Source: Pseudescherichia sp031979925
GTDB lineage: Bacteria; Pseudomonadota; Gammaproteobacteria; Enterobacterales; Enterobacteriaceae
Direction of reading: 5' to 3'
NCBI RefSeq assembly: GCF_031979925.1
Contig: NZ_DALZFB010000004.1
Span: 248,001-312,000 of the forward strand
Length of the DNA: 64,000 nucleotides
Shown in pieces: positions 9,013 to 18,294 of this stretch. The first letter of the stretch is position 1; each line of letters begins with the position of its first letter. The translations under genes were made by a program, and so were the position numbers. Below the pieces are notes generated by a model, which saw nothing but the letters and a program-made list of their open reading frames with translations, made no database searches and was not told the DNA's origin.

Positions 9013-9411
9013 TCACTCTTTTTGGAAGTGGTGCACTTTAATGCGGGGCGGATTCTGTTTCTTATCCAGCGAGCCGCTGATGCCTACCAGGTGATCGGGG
9101 CTAACTTCGCGCCCGGCAAAGACCGCCATCGGAATATAGACGTCAATCTCGCCCGTTTTGTCGCGGAAGGTATAGATATCGTTCCCTTTTTTCGCGATCA
9201 AATTCCCGCGCAGGGAGACGGTACCGCCATCGTGCAGCTCCATCGCCTGTTTAATGTTCATGGTACGGGCATCTTCAATGCCGCGATAGCCGTCGTCGAG
9301 CTTATGTGGCGGCGGCGGTGCTTTATCCGTATTCAGCCCCGGTGAATCTTCGGCCAGTGCCGGAAGGGTGAATAAGGCGGCCACCGTGGCGGCAAGTAAC
9401 ATTTTCTTCAT
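9013..9411 (-). CDS. periplasmic OB-fold protein of the YgiW/YdeI stress-tolerance family
   Basis: A 132-residue exported protein. The signal peptide is MKKMLLAATVAALFTLPALA, with cleavage before EDSP. The mature part is one bacterial OB-fold (BOF) domain: VSLRGNLIAKKGNDIYTFRD, then TGEIDVYIPMAVFAGREV and a final beta strand. Family members (E. coli YgiW, Salmonella YdeI/OmdA) help with peroxide, metal or antimicrobial peptide stress; the exact role here is not known. It is preceded by a 227-base AT-rich gap holding the promoters of this gene and of the divergent HEPN-like gene. Confidence 0.85.
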   Translation of the reverse strand: MKKMLLAATVAALFTLPALAEDSPGLNTDKAPPPPHKLDDGYRGIEDARTMNIKQAMELHDGGTVSLRGNLIAKKGNDIYTFRDKTGEIDVYIPMAVFAGREVSPDHLVGISGSLDKKQNPPRIKVHHFQKE

Positions 9412-9638
9412 AGATACTCCTTTCGCATGTGCCTCAGATACCTCTCTTCTAAGCCTGGCATAGGAAATTCCGCTGTGGATAAGGAATGCTCTGTTTTATT
9501 TCCCCTTCATCTTTTATTAACTGCATCACTGATATTTAATTGAAAGTCGCCTATCATCTAACTAGCTGGAATTTAAGGTAAATTAAGCTGTGTAGACGGC
9601 TGGCATTAACTTTCGTTAATTGTGGTTAAGGGAAAATA

Positions 9639-11237
9639 ATGACGTACAGCACATCGCTCAGGATCCGCGAACAATTCGAAATCTGCCTTGGAATTATTCG
9701 CCAGGCGTCTATCGAAATTCTCTTACTGCTGGATGTTCGCGTCAGCGAAGGCAAGGATCCGCGCTGGTTCCTCGAGCAGCTAGAGAATGCCCGTCAGGGC
9801 CTCGGCGGCTGGGGCGCGGTAGCGCAGCGACTGAAGCTCAACGATGCCGAGCTGACCCAGTTCACCATGCAGCTTCGCCATCTGCAGCAGCTGGTTCCTC
9901 AGTACGAAAGCGGCCAGGACGTCAGCGAAAATCAGCTGATCGCTGCGCTGCGCTTTGTCACCGCCCTTGAGCATCTCCGCCTGCAGCAGCCTCTGCTGAC
10001 CTACCCCACCTCAACGGAGACGGTAAACGGCGAAGCGCAGCTTAAGGGGCTGGCTCAGCTGCGCGCTCTGGAGCAGATGATTAGCGGGCTGGTCTATGCC
10101 GCGTGGCCGGACGGCGTGAAGCTGCGTAACCATCTAAAAACCCAGTTCGGTCAGGATCGCGTCCGCAGTTGGCTAAAGCTGGGGGAGCGCAACGACGTGC
10201 TCAGCGGAATGCTGTTTAGCGAGCTGGCCGTGATGCTGATAGATAAAAAAGAGTTCTCTCGCCACTACGCCCCACTGTTTAATGACAGCTCGGTACTGAC
10301 GCTGTTTGCCGACCCGCGCAAGACTCTGCAAACCTTTCTCGACGACATTCGCCAGATCCGCAACACCCTTACCGCACAGCAGCCGCTCTCTGCCATTCAG
10401 CTCAATCTGCTGGATACCTACTATCCACAGATCGCCGCCCCGGTTCAACGTGCCTTCAATGAGGGCCGCACCACCATCAACCCGGCCAGCCTGTTAACCA
10501 CTGACGCGGGCGAGCTGGAGGCATATAAAGCGCGGGTAGTGAAAAAGGCGCGCGCCGGAGGGGACATTTTCGAGGTGCGTGACGACATAGAGCGGCCTGA
10601 GCGTCGCGCTGTCCGCACGCCGGAGCAGCGCGTACGCCTGGTCTCCGGTATTCTCTGGGGCGCGGTTGGCGTGATGGTGCTAGTGATAATCGGCGGTGGC
10701 ATTATGCTGATAAACAGCACCCCGTCCGCACGGGCAGTGAGCGAGCCGCCAGCCCAGGCGCAGGCGCTGACCGATACGGAAAACGAATATGACACGCCTA
10801 CCTCACGCATGCAGCTGACGCGGATGGGCATTACCTGGGACGAGAGCAACCTTCGCTCGGCAATAGACCGCAACGATACCCGCGTGGCCCAGCTGTTCCT
10901 GAAAGGGGGGATGGACTGGAAGCTCTCATGGACTGAGCAGGCGCTGTCGGCGGGCAATGACGAGGTGCTGACTCTGCTGTTGCGCTATCAGCGACAGATG
11001 GATGAGCCGCGACCCTGCCGTCGCTTTACAACCACTCTCGGTCACGCCATGTTGAACGGAGAGAAACTCACCGGACAGCGGAAGGATTACCTGCGCGCCT
11101 TCTGTACCCGCTCCGCCGTTGTCGAGCGGCAGCGCTACGAAACCGAGCAGGCAAAGATACGTAATAAAACGCAGCCTGATGAGAGTACCCGCCAGTGGCT
11201 GGCAATTCAGACTGCGATCTATAACGTTATTCGCTAG
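9639..11237 (+). CDS. membrane protein with N-terminal HEPN-like part and C-terminal ankyrin-like repeats (resembles the STY4199 family)
   Basis: A 532-residue protein of unknown function. The N-terminal about 300 residues are helical and cytoplasmic by prediction and contain IRQIRNTLTAQQ near residue 232, which resembles the RNxxxH signature of HEPN ribonucleases but lacks the His. One transmembrane helix follows (ILWGAVGVMVLVIIGGGIML, about residues 336-355). The C-terminal part looks like two degenerate ankyrin repeats (LRSAIDRNDTRVAQLFLKGG and ALSAGNDEVLTLLLRY). The layout recalls the STY4199 family known from Salmonella typhi; I name that from memory. It stands alone, with no toxin partner beside it. 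Confidence 0.65.
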   Translation: MTYSTSLRIREQFEICLGIIRQASIEILLLLDVRVSEGKDPRWFLEQLENARQGLGGWGAVAQRLKLNDAELTQFTMQLRHLQQLVPQYESGQDVSENQLIAALRFVTALEHLRLQQPLLTYPTSTETVNGEAQLKGLAQLRALEQMISGLVYAAWPDGVKLRNHLKTQFGQDRVRSWLKLGERNDVLSGMLFSELAVMLIDKKEFSRHYAPLFNDSSVLTLFADPRKTLQTFLDDIRQIRNTLTAQQPLSAIQLNLLDTYYPQIAAPVQRAFNEGRTTINPASLLTTDAGELEAYKARVVKKARAGGDIFEVRDDIERPERRAVRTPEQRVRLVSGILWGAVGVMVLVIIGGGIMLINSTPSARAVSEPPAQAQALTDTENEYDTPTSRMQLTRMGITWDESNLRSAIDRNDTRVAQLFLKGGMDWKLSWTEQALSAGNDEVLTLLLRYQRQMDEPRPCRRFTTTLGHAMLNGEKLTGQRKDYLRAFCTRSAVVERQRYETEQAKIRNKTQPDESTRQWLAIQTAIYNVIR

Positions 11238-11265
11238 GGGGCTATTCGTTGATAAACAGGGGGGC

Positions 11266-12915
11266 TTACGGCTCCCCGTATAGCCCGATCAGGCGACGTG
11301 CTACGCCGTTGCTCCAGCCAAAGCCATCCTGCAACGGGTACTCACCGCCGCCGCCCTCGCGCGGCGTACCGCCCGCGATGTGGTACTTCTCAATCAGCTT
11401 GTGGTGCTGCTGATAGAAGCCGTTGACGGTGTTAAGCCAACGGTGGGCGATCTCATCTCCAAGGGCGTCGTTACCGTACAGCTTGAAGCCCTGGATAGCC
11501 ATCCACTGCAGCGGTGCCCAGCCGTTGGGTTTATCCCACTGCTCGCCGGTTTCATACTCCGTGGCCATCATGCCGCCCGGCGTAAGCAAGCGTTCACGTA
11601 CCGCCACGGCTATCCGATCGGCCTGCTCATGGGTAACCATCCCCACGTAGAGCGGCACAATACTCGCTGCGGAGAAGAGCGCCTGCTCGCCGCGCCGCCA
11701 GTCGTAGTCGCGGTAGCACCCTTTCTCCTCATCCCACAGGTAGCGGTTCACCGCTGCCCGGCGATCGCTGGCGCGCTGGCGGAATATCGCCTCGCCTTCG
11801 CGGTCACCCTTCAGCCCGGAGAGGTTAGCGATGGTGCTCTCGAGCTTGAACAGGAAGGCGTTCAGGTCGATAGGAATAAACTGCGTCGTGCGGATGCTGG
11901 CCAGACGCTGGGTATCCCGCAGCCAGCGGGAGGAGTAGTCCCAGCCGGACTCTGCCCCGGCGCGCAGGTCACGATAAACCTCGCTCGGCGGACGACCCGA
12001 GTGCTTCGCCGTCTCCACGTCCTCAATCCAGGACTCGTCGCGCGGCGTGTCACGGTCGTCCCAGTAGCGGTTGAGCAGGGAGCCATCTGGCATACGCACC
12101 GCATGGCGATAGGCCTGGTTGAGGTTCAGCGACTCTGAACCATCCATCCAGAAGGCGTACTCCATCAGCAGGTGCTCATAGTAGCGCCGCGCCCCGCGCA
12201 CGCCATCCTCTTCAAACAGCTCCACCATCAGCGCGAACACTGGTGGCTGGGAGCGGCTGAGGTAATAGGTACGGTTACCGTTTGGGATATGCCCGTATTT
12301 TTCAATCATCCATGCAAAGTTATCTGCCATACACTTCAGCAGATCGTTACGGCCGCTCTCGGCCAGCCCCAGCATGGTGAAGTAGGAGTCCCAGTAGTAG
12401 GTTTCGCTAAAGCGTCCGCCGGGCACGATATAAGCCTGCGGCAGGGCCAGCAGCGACGACCAGGGGATGTGATCCTGCGGCTCGCGGGTCAGCACCGGCC
12501 ACAGCTGGTCGATATGCTCCTTCAGCGAGTTTTCTGGGTTAGAGACATACTGGCTATCTATCTGCACCGGCAACCAGAAGTGTCTTGAGACAAACAGGCG
12601 CAGGTCAAAGTCAGGTCTGCGCTTGATACGACGATAGCGGATAAGGATATCGAGCGGATCCATTCTCGGCGCACAGTCAGGGAAGGTTTTGCTGTCGGCA
12701 AAGAGGCCTGACGACTGTACCTGCTCGAATAGTTCCAGATAACGATCGGCAGGTGTCAGCGCGTCAGACGCGGGCAACCCCTCGATCATCTCCGGTTCCG
12801 GTTCCGCCTCGATCATTTCATCCAGTTTTAATTCGCAAGGATCGGTCTCGTAGCGGATCTTCTCCTCGATCTCGAATTCGACAGAATCAGCAAGCTGTAG
12901 TTTCTGGTTGAACAT
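11266..12915 (-). CDS. treF: cytoplasmic trehalase
   Basis: Hydrolyses trehalose to two glucose molecules in the cytoplasm (GH37), under the sigma-S osmotic and stationary response in E. coli. The 549-residue protein has both trehalase signatures: PGGRFSETYYWDSYF (about residues 171-185) and QWDKPNGWAPLQW (about residue 460). No signal peptide is present, which separates it from periplasmic TreA; length equals E. coli TreF. The N-terminal acidic extension (EPEPEMIEG) is also typical. It runs convergent with the HEPN-like gene. Confidence 0.96.
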   Translation of the reverse strand: MFNQKLQLADSVEFEIEEKIRYETDPCELKLDEMIEAEPEPEMIEGLPASDALTPADRYLELFEQVQSSGLFADSKTFPDCAPRMDPLDILIRYRRIKRRPDFDLRLFVSRHFWLPVQIDSQYVSNPENSLKEHIDQLWPVLTREPQDHIPWSSLLALPQAYIVPGGRFSETYYWDSYFTMLGLAESGRNDLLKCMADNFAWMIEKYGHIPNGNRTYYLSRSQPPVFALMVELFEEDGVRGARRYYEHLLMEYAFWMDGSESLNLNQAYRHAVRMPDGSLLNRYWDDRDTPRDESWIEDVETAKHSGRPPSEVYRDLRAGAESGWDYSSRWLRDTQRLASIRTTQFIPIDLNAFLFKLESTIANLSGLKGDREGEAIFRQRASDRRAAVNRYLWDEEKGCYRDYDWRRGEQALFSAASIVPLYVGMVTHEQADRIAVAVRERLLTPGGMMATEYETGEQWDKPNGWAPLQWMAIQGFKLYGNDALGDEIAHRWLNTVNGFYQQHHKLIEKYHIAGGTPREGGGGEYPLQDGFGWSNGVARRLIGLYGEP

Positions 12916-13017
12916 ATAGTGGCGACCTCCGGATGGCGTCGTAAAAAGATCGGGTTTTTCCCGGTTGTTATTTAAGTCTAAAGTTTAGTCATTTGATAAG
13001 AGTATTGAAGTACAAAG

Positions 13018-13033
13018 TGTGCGCAAGATCACA
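13018..13033. promoter_or_regulatory. candidate CRP site upstream of treF
   Basis: TGTGC-N6-TCACA differs from the CRP consensus TGTGA-N6-TCACA at one position, about 100 bases before the treF start. Motif match only. Confidence 0.4.
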
Positions 13034-13148
13034 ATTACAGAGGCTGATTTGTAAAGAGATATGCGATAACTCTTTGTTTTTAATTAAAAAATATTGACAT
13101 TGCAGCCTGACTAAACAGACTGCATTTTCAGAGCATTCAAGATAACGT

Positions 13149-13586
13149 TTAGCCGCTAAACGGTTTTACCACCGCTAAAGCCACAACGACGATAACGGCC
13201 ACGACGGTGAGCCAGGCAGCGTTACGTGCCAGCAGGGACACGGTAGAGGTTTCGCCGGTTGCCAGTCTGCGCAGTGACCCTGACAGAATGCCGTGCACTG
13301 CCGAGAGGAACACCAGCACCGCCAGCTTGATGCCCAGCCACAGCGGCAGCAGCCAGTCGCCTTTTAACATCAGAGCAATACCAAAGGCCCACAGCAGGAT
13401 CATTGCCGGTGAAGTGACGAACCGGTTCCAGCGGCGAGCATACTCTAACAGAGGATCGCTAGCCCCTTTTGCTACCGCGCTGCGGCTCTGGGACCAGGCC
13501 ACAACGATCGCTGCCATCATAAAGATGCCGCCCAGCCAAATCACGCCCGCCATAATGTGTAGAGCGTTTAACCAACGATAGTCCAT
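13149..13586 (-). CDS. CopD-like inner-membrane protein
   Basis: A 145-residue membrane protein with four predicted helices: ALHIMAGVIWLGGIFMMAAIV (7-27), the segment near MILLWAFGIAL, LPLWLGIKLAVLVFLSAVHG, and the C-terminal LTVVAVIVVVALAVV. The first helix carries a His in the pattern LHIMAGVIWLGG and there is a further WLGIKL...HG motif, as in CopD / HemJ-like heme- or copper-binding families. The function is not established. It sits between treF and gor, where E. coli has the ars and gad genes. Confidence 0.72.
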   Translation of the reverse strand: MDYRWLNALHIMAGVIWLGGIFMMAAIVVAWSQSRSAVAKGASDPLLEYARRWNRFVTSPAMILLWAFGIALMLKGDWLLPLWLGIKLAVLVFLSAVHGILSGSLRRLATGETSTVSLLARNAAWLTVVAVIVVVALAVVKPFSG

Positions 13587-13687
13587 CTATTTTCCTCTGA
13601 GCCGTAACCCTATTGTTGTAATTGAGATCATACTCTGGGCGTTTAGAGCAAGAAAGAGGTTTCAGCAGCTTACGCACTGAAACAGAG

Positions 13688-13762
13688 TAGGCCGGGTAAG
13701 GCTTTAGCCGCCACCCGGCAATACGAACGAGGCCTGATAGCATTGCGCTTATCAGGCCTACG
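13688..13762. repeat. two REP-like palindromes
   Basis: GCCGGGTAAGGC...CCACCCGGC (13691-13719) and GGCCTGATAG...CTTATCAGGCCTA (13731-13760) lie in the gor / copD-like gap. They belong to two different REP subtypes. Confidence 0.6.
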
Positions 13763-13782
13763 ATCTCTACCCTTTAAAACAA

Positions 13783-15135
13783 TTAACGCATCGTCACAAA
13801 CTCTTCTGCCGCCGTAGGGTGGATCGCCACGGTGTTATCAAAGTCTTTTTTCGTTGCGCCCATCTTCAGCGCGACGGCGAAGCCCTGCAGGATCTCATCC
13901 ATGCCCTGGCCGATACCGTGAATGCCGACGATTTTCTCTTCCGGGCCAACGCAGACCAGCTTCATGCGGCACGCCTGACGGTGCAGGGTGACGGCGGTAT
14001 ACATGGCGGTAAATGAGGAGGTGTAGACCTTCACCTGGTCATCGCCGTACTGCTCTCGTGCCTGCGGCTCGGTCAGACCGACGGTGCCGATAGGCGGGTG
14101 GCTAAAGACCACTGTGGGGATGTTGCTGTAGTCCAGATGCTCGTCCGGCTTGTTGTTGAACAGGCGCTCTGAAAGACGACGGCCCGCCGCCACCGCAACC
14201 GGGGTCAGCTCAACCGCACCTGTGTTATCACCTACCGCATAAATTCCTGGAACGTTGGTGTTCTGGAACTTATCAACGATGATGTGACCCTTTTCGTTGG
14301 TTTTCACCCCGGTGACATCCAGATTAAAGGTGTCGTTAGCCGGTTCGCGGCCAATCGCCCAGATCAGGCAATCCACGGTCTCGCTACGGCCATCCTCCAG
14401 CTCCAGGGTCAGACTGCCATCGCTGTTTTTCACTACGGCTTTCGGCGTGGCGTTAGTATGCAGCGACGGACCGTCGGCCATGATTGTCTCAACCAGGGTC
14501 TCGACGATCAGCGGATCGAAGTTGCGCAGCGGGGCATGCTTACGCACAAACAGGTGCGTCTCCGCGCCCAGTCCATGCAGCACGCCTGCCAGCTCAACGG
14601 CGATATAGCCCGCGCCAACAACCGCAACGCGTTTCGGCAGGGCGGTAAGCTCAAAGAAGCCGTCGGAGTCGATGCCGTGCTCAACGCCAGGAATATCCGG
14701 GTAGCTCGGACGCCCGCCGGTGGCGATCAGGATATGGTCGGCGGTGATGGTCTCGCCGTTGACCTCAACGGTTTTGGCATCGACAAAGCGGGCAAAACCG
14801 CGGATCACGTCCACGTTATTTTTACCCAGCACGTTCTCATAGGAGCTGTGAATGCGGTCAATATAGGCCGTGCGGCTGGCAACCAGGCGCTGCCAGTCGA
14901 AGTTGTTGATGGTGGCGTCAAAGCCGTAGTCCGGGCCGTAGAGGTTTACCGCTTCGGCAATCTGCGAGGCATGCCACATCACTTTTTTCGGCACGCAGCC
15001 TACGTTCACGCAGGTTCCGCCCAGCTCTTTCGCTTCGATCAGAGCGCATTTCTGGCCGTACATGGCCGCACGATTAATAGACGCAATACCGCCGCTTCCG
15101 CCGCCAATGGCGATGTAGTCGTAGTGCTTAGTCAT
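13783..15135 (-). CDS. gor: glutathione-disulfide reductase
   Basis: An FAD enzyme that reduces oxidised glutathione with NADPH in the cytoplasm. The 450-residue length equals E. coli Gor. The FAD-binding motif is IAIGGGSGGIAS (8-19); the redox-active pair is Cys42 and Cys47 in GGTCVNVGCVPKK; the NADPH site is VVGAGYIAVELAGVL; the C-terminal dimer face carries the catalytic His in AIHPTAAEEF. It is transcribed in the same direction as rlmJ, 67 bases downstream. Confidence 0.98.
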   Translation of the reverse strand: MTKHYDYIAIGGGSGGIASINRAAMYGQKCALIEAKELGGTCVNVGCVPKKVMWHASQIAEAVNLYGPDYGFDATINNFDWQRLVASRTAYIDRIHSSYENVLGKNNVDVIRGFARFVDAKTVEVNGETITADHILIATGGRPSYPDIPGVEHGIDSDGFFELTALPKRVAVVGAGYIAVELAGVLHGLGAETHLFVRKHAPLRNFDPLIVETLVETIMADGPSLHTNATPKAVVKNSDGSLTLELEDGRSETVDCLIWAIGREPANDTFNLDVTGVKTNEKGHIIVDKFQNTNVPGIYAVGDNTGAVELTPVAVAAGRRLSERLFNNKPDEHLDYSNIPTVVFSHPPIGTVGLTEPQAREQYGDDQVKVYTSSFTAMYTAVTLHRQACRMKLVCVGPEEKIVGIHGIGQGMDEILQGFAVALKMGATKKDFDNTVAIHPTAAEEFVTMR

Positions 15136-15202
15136 AACGTTTCCTTAGTGAATTTTTTGTGAGTGTAACGCGATGCCCCGAAGGTTCCACCGATGACTGT
15201 GA

Positions 15203-16045
15203 TTACTCTGGTACGACCCAGTTTACCAGCGTATGGCCAGTGCCGGCCGGAACCAGCTTGCTGTGCAGCCACGGCAGAACGCTCTTCATCTGCTGCTCCA
15301 GCTTCCATGGTGGGTTGATGACAATCATGCCGGAGGCGGTCATGCCGCGCTGGTCACTGTCCGGACGCACCGCCAGTTCAATCTGCAAAATACGGCGGAT
15401 GCCGGTGGCTTCCAGCTCTTTTAACATGCGTTTGATCTGCGCGCGCATCACCACCGGATACCACAGCGCATAGGTGCCGGTTGCAAAGCGCTTATAACCT
15501 TCGCTGATGCCCTGAACCACCGCCTGGTAGTCGCTTTTGATCTCGTAAGGCGGGTCAATCAGGATCAGACCGCGGCGTGACACCGGCGGCAGCTTGGATT
15601 TCAGCTGCTGGTAACCATCGGCGCGCTCGACGCGAGTGCGGTCATCTTTCTGGAACTCTGAGCGCAGCAGCGGAAAATCGCTTGGGTGCAGCTCGGTAAG
15701 CTGCAGGCTGTCCTGCTCGCGCAGTAGCTGGCGGGCGATCAGCGGCGAGCCAGGGTAGTAGCGCAGCTGGCCGCTACGGTTGAAGTGTTTAACGACGCTG
15801 ATGTACGGCTCCAGCTCGGCAGGCAGATCGTCCTGCTGCCAGATGCGGGCGATGCCTTCCAGGTACTCACCGGTGCGCTCGGCATGCTCGCTGCTCAGCT
15901 GATAACGGCCCGCGCCTGCGTGGGTATCCAGATAGAGAAAGGGTTTCTCCTTCTCTTTCAGCGATTCAATAATCAGGCTCTGAACGGTGTGTTTTAAAAC
16001 GTCGGCATGGTTGCCGGCGTGGAAGCTGTGGCGATAACTGAGCAT
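15203..16045 (-). CDS. rlmJ: 23S rRNA (adenine-2030-N6)-methyltransferase
   Basis: Methylates A2030 of 23S rRNA using S-adenosylmethionine. The 280-residue protein begins MLSYRHSFHAGNHADVLKH as in E. coli (280 residues), has the SAM loop LDTHAGAGRY (about 38-47) and the catalytic amino-methyltransferase motif DPPYE (about 163-167). It is divergent from prlC and conserved in position next to gor. Confidence 0.97.
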   Translation of the reverse strand: MLSYRHSFHAGNHADVLKHTVQSLIIESLKEKEKPFLYLDTHAGAGRYQLSSEHAERTGEYLEGIARIWQQDDLPAELEPYISVVKHFNRSGQLRYYPGSPLIARQLLREQDSLQLTELHPSDFPLLRSEFQKDDRTRVERADGYQQLKSKLPPVSRRGLILIDPPYEIKSDYQAVVQGISEGYKRFATGTYALWYPVVMRAQIKRMLKELEATGIRRILQIELAVRPDSDQRGMTASGMIVINPPWKLEQQMKSVLPWLHSKLVPAGTGHTLVNWVVPE

Positions 16046-16155
16046 GGAAGGAACAATCCTGGGAAGTAAAAACAGATAGCCGATAGTTTACCGCAGATTG
16101 CGGCAAATTACCGCAGCGACGCTGTTGCCAGGGCGCAAAAGCGCAACCTACAGCA

Positions 16156-16181
16156 TTGAAATTAACTACACTAAACCCCAT
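16156..16181 (+). promoter_or_regulatory. sigma-32 heat-shock promoter of prlC
   Basis: TTGAAA (16156-16161) and CCCCAT (16176-16181) are 14 bases apart, matching the sigma-32 consensus CTTGAAA / CCCCAT. E. coli prlC (opdA) is known to have a heat-shock promoter. Confidence 0.72.
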
Positions 16182-16244
16182 GCTAGACCTTACAGGAACG
16201 AGCGCCGCCCGAGCGCTTGCGATTATTTTTACAGGACAGCGCTT

Positions 16245-18287
16245 ATGACCAATCCATTACTGACGCCCTTCGAATTGCCGCCGTTTTCCCAGATTAAACC
16301 TGAGCATGTGGTTCCCGCCGTGACGAAAGCGCTCGAGGATTGCCGCGAAGCGGTAGAGCGCGTGGTGGCCCAGGGCGCACCCTATACATGGGACAATCTC
16401 TGCCAGCCGCTGGCGGAGGTGGACGATCGCCTCGGCCGCATCTTCTCCCCAATCAGCCACCTGAACTCGGTGCAGAATAGCCCGGAGCTGCGTGAAGCCT
16501 ACGAGCAGACGCTGCCGCTGCTCTCTGAATACAGCACCTGGGTCGGCCAGCACGAGGGGCTTTATCAGGCCTGGCGCAATCTGCGCGAAGGCGAAGCCTA
16601 TACCGTGCTGGATCTGGCGCAGATGAAAGCCGTGGATAACGCCCTGCGTGACTTTGAGCTGTCCGGCATCGGCCTGCCGAAAGAGAAGCAGAAACGCTAC
16701 GGCGAAATCGCTGCCCGTCTTTCGGAACTGGGTTCGACCTACAGCAACAACGTGCTCGACGCCACCATGGGCTGGAGCAAACTGATTACCGATGAGTCGG
16801 AGCTGTCCGGCATGCCAGAGAGCGCGCTGGCGCAGGCCCAGGCCCAGGCGCAGGCCAAAGAGCAAGAGGGCTGGTTGCTGACTCTCGACATCCCGAGCTA
16901 TCTGCCGGTGATGACCTATTGTGATAACCAGGCCCTGCGCGAAGAGCTTTACCGCGCCTACAGCACCCGCGCCTCCGATCAGGGGCCGAACGCCGGCAAA
17001 TGGGACAACAGCCCGGTGATGGCAGAGATCCTTGCCCTGCGTCATGAGCTGGCGCAGCTGCTGGGCTTCGACAACTATGCCCACAAATCCCTCGCCACCA
17101 AAATGGCCGAGCATCCGCAGCAGGTGCTGGATTTCCTGATGGATCTGGCAAAACGCGCCCGCCCACAGGGTGAGAAAGAGCTGGAGCAGCTCCGCGCTTT
17201 TGCCCGCACCGAGTTTGGCGTGGAAGAGCTGCAGCCGTGGGATATCGCCTACTACAGTGAAAAACAGAAGCAGCATCTCTACAGCATCAGCGATGAGCAG
17301 CTGCGCCCCTATTTCCCGGAGAACAAAGCCGTTAACGGCCTGTTCGAAGTGGTTAAGCGCATCTACGGTATCACGGCCAAAGAGCGCAAGGATATCGACG
17401 TCTGGCATCCGGACGTACGCTTCTTCGAGCTGTATGACGAAAGCAACGAACTGCGCGGCAGCTTCTACCTCGATCTCTACGCCCGTGAAAACAAACGCGG
17501 CGGGGCGTGGATGGACGACTGCGTCGGGCAGATGCTGAGAGCTGACGGCTCGCTGCAGAAGCCGGTGGCTTATCTGACCTGTAACTTCAACCGTCCGGTG
17601 AGCGGCAAACCGGCGCTGTTCACGCACGATGAAGTGATCACCCTGTTCCACGAGTTCGGTCACGGTCTGCACCATATGCTGACCCGTATCGAAGCGGCGG
17701 GCGTGGCGGGTATCAGCGGCGTGCCGTGGGATGCGGTCGAGCTGCCGAGCCAGTTTATGGAAAACTGGTGCTGGGAGCCGGACGCGCTGGCGTTTATCTC
17801 TGGTCACTACGAGACCGGCGAGCCGCTGCCGAAAACTCTGCTGGATAAGATGCTGGCGGCGAAGAACTACCAGGCGGCACTGTTTATCCTGCGCCAGCTG
17901 GAGTTTGGCCTGTTCGATTTCCGTCTGCACGCGGAGTTCAGCCCGGAGCAGGGGGCGAAAATCCTCGAAACCCTGGCCGAAATCAAAACGCAGGTGGCGG
18001 TCATTCCAGGTCCAAACTGGGGACGCTTCCCGCACGCCTTCAGCCATATCTTTGCTGGCGGCTATGCGGCAGGCTACTACAGCTACCTGTGGGCCGACGT
18101 GCTGGCGGCGGATGCCTACTCCCGCTTCGAAGAAGAGGGGATCTTCAACCGCGAAACCGGGCAGTCTTTCCTCGACCATATTCTGACCCGTGGTGGTTCC
18201 GAGGAGCCGATGGAGCTGTTCAAACGCTTCCGTGGCCGTGAGCCGCAGCTGGACGCGATGCTGGCGCACTACGGCATCAAAGGCTAA
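16245..18287 (+). CDS. prlC: oligopeptidase A
   Basis: Zinc metallopeptidase of the M3 thimet family; degrades signal peptides and other short peptides in the cytoplasm. From the ATG at 16245 (MTNPLLTPFELPPFSQ) it is 680 residues, exactly as in E. coli; the open frame extends further upstream but without support. The active site is TLFHEFGHGLHHM (HExxH, about residues 469-473). A small lineage difference is an Ala-Gln run (LAQAQAQAQAKEQ, about 198-210). It is followed eight bases later by rsmJ, the known heat-shock pair. Confidence 0.98.
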   Translation: MTNPLLTPFELPPFSQIKPEHVVPAVTKALEDCREAVERVVAQGAPYTWDNLCQPLAEVDDRLGRIFSPISHLNSVQNSPELREAYEQTLPLLSEYSTWVGQHEGLYQAWRNLREGEAYTVLDLAQMKAVDNALRDFELSGIGLPKEKQKRYGEIAARLSELGSTYSNNVLDATMGWSKLITDESELSGMPESALAQAQAQAQAKEQEGWLLTLDIPSYLPVMTYCDNQALREELYRAYSTRASDQGPNAGKWDNSPVMAEILALRHELAQLLGFDNYAHKSLATKMAEHPQQVLDFLMDLAKRARPQGEKELEQLRAFARTEFGVEELQPWDIAYYSEKQKQHLYSISDEQLRPYFPENKAVNGLFEVVKRIYGITAKERKDIDVWHPDVRFFELYDESNELRGSFYLDLYARENKRGGAWMDDCVGQMLRADGSLQKPVAYLTCNFNRPVSGKPALFTHDEVITLFHEFGHGLHHMLTRIEAAGVAGISGVPWDAVELPSQFMENWCWEPDALAFISGHYETGEPLPKTLLDKMLAAKNYQAALFILRQLEFGLFDFRLHAEFSPEQGAKILETLAEIKTQVAVIPGPNWGRFPHAFSHIFAGGYAAGYYSYLWADVLAADAYSRFEEEGIFNRETGQSFLDHILTRGGSEEPMELFKRFRGREPQLDAMLAHYGIKG

Positions 18288-18294
18288 GCACGGC

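Noticed and set aside
13688..13762. CRISPR-like repeated palindromes between genes
   Set aside because: The many GCCCGG palindromes here and elsewhere are REP elements: scattered singly or in pairs, with no regular spacers or cas genes.
16800..16865. Tandem CAGGCC repeat in prlC as a phase-variable tract
   Set aside because: The repeat is six bases long and in frame (Ala-Gln), so copy changes would not switch the gene off; it is a length variant in a helical region.
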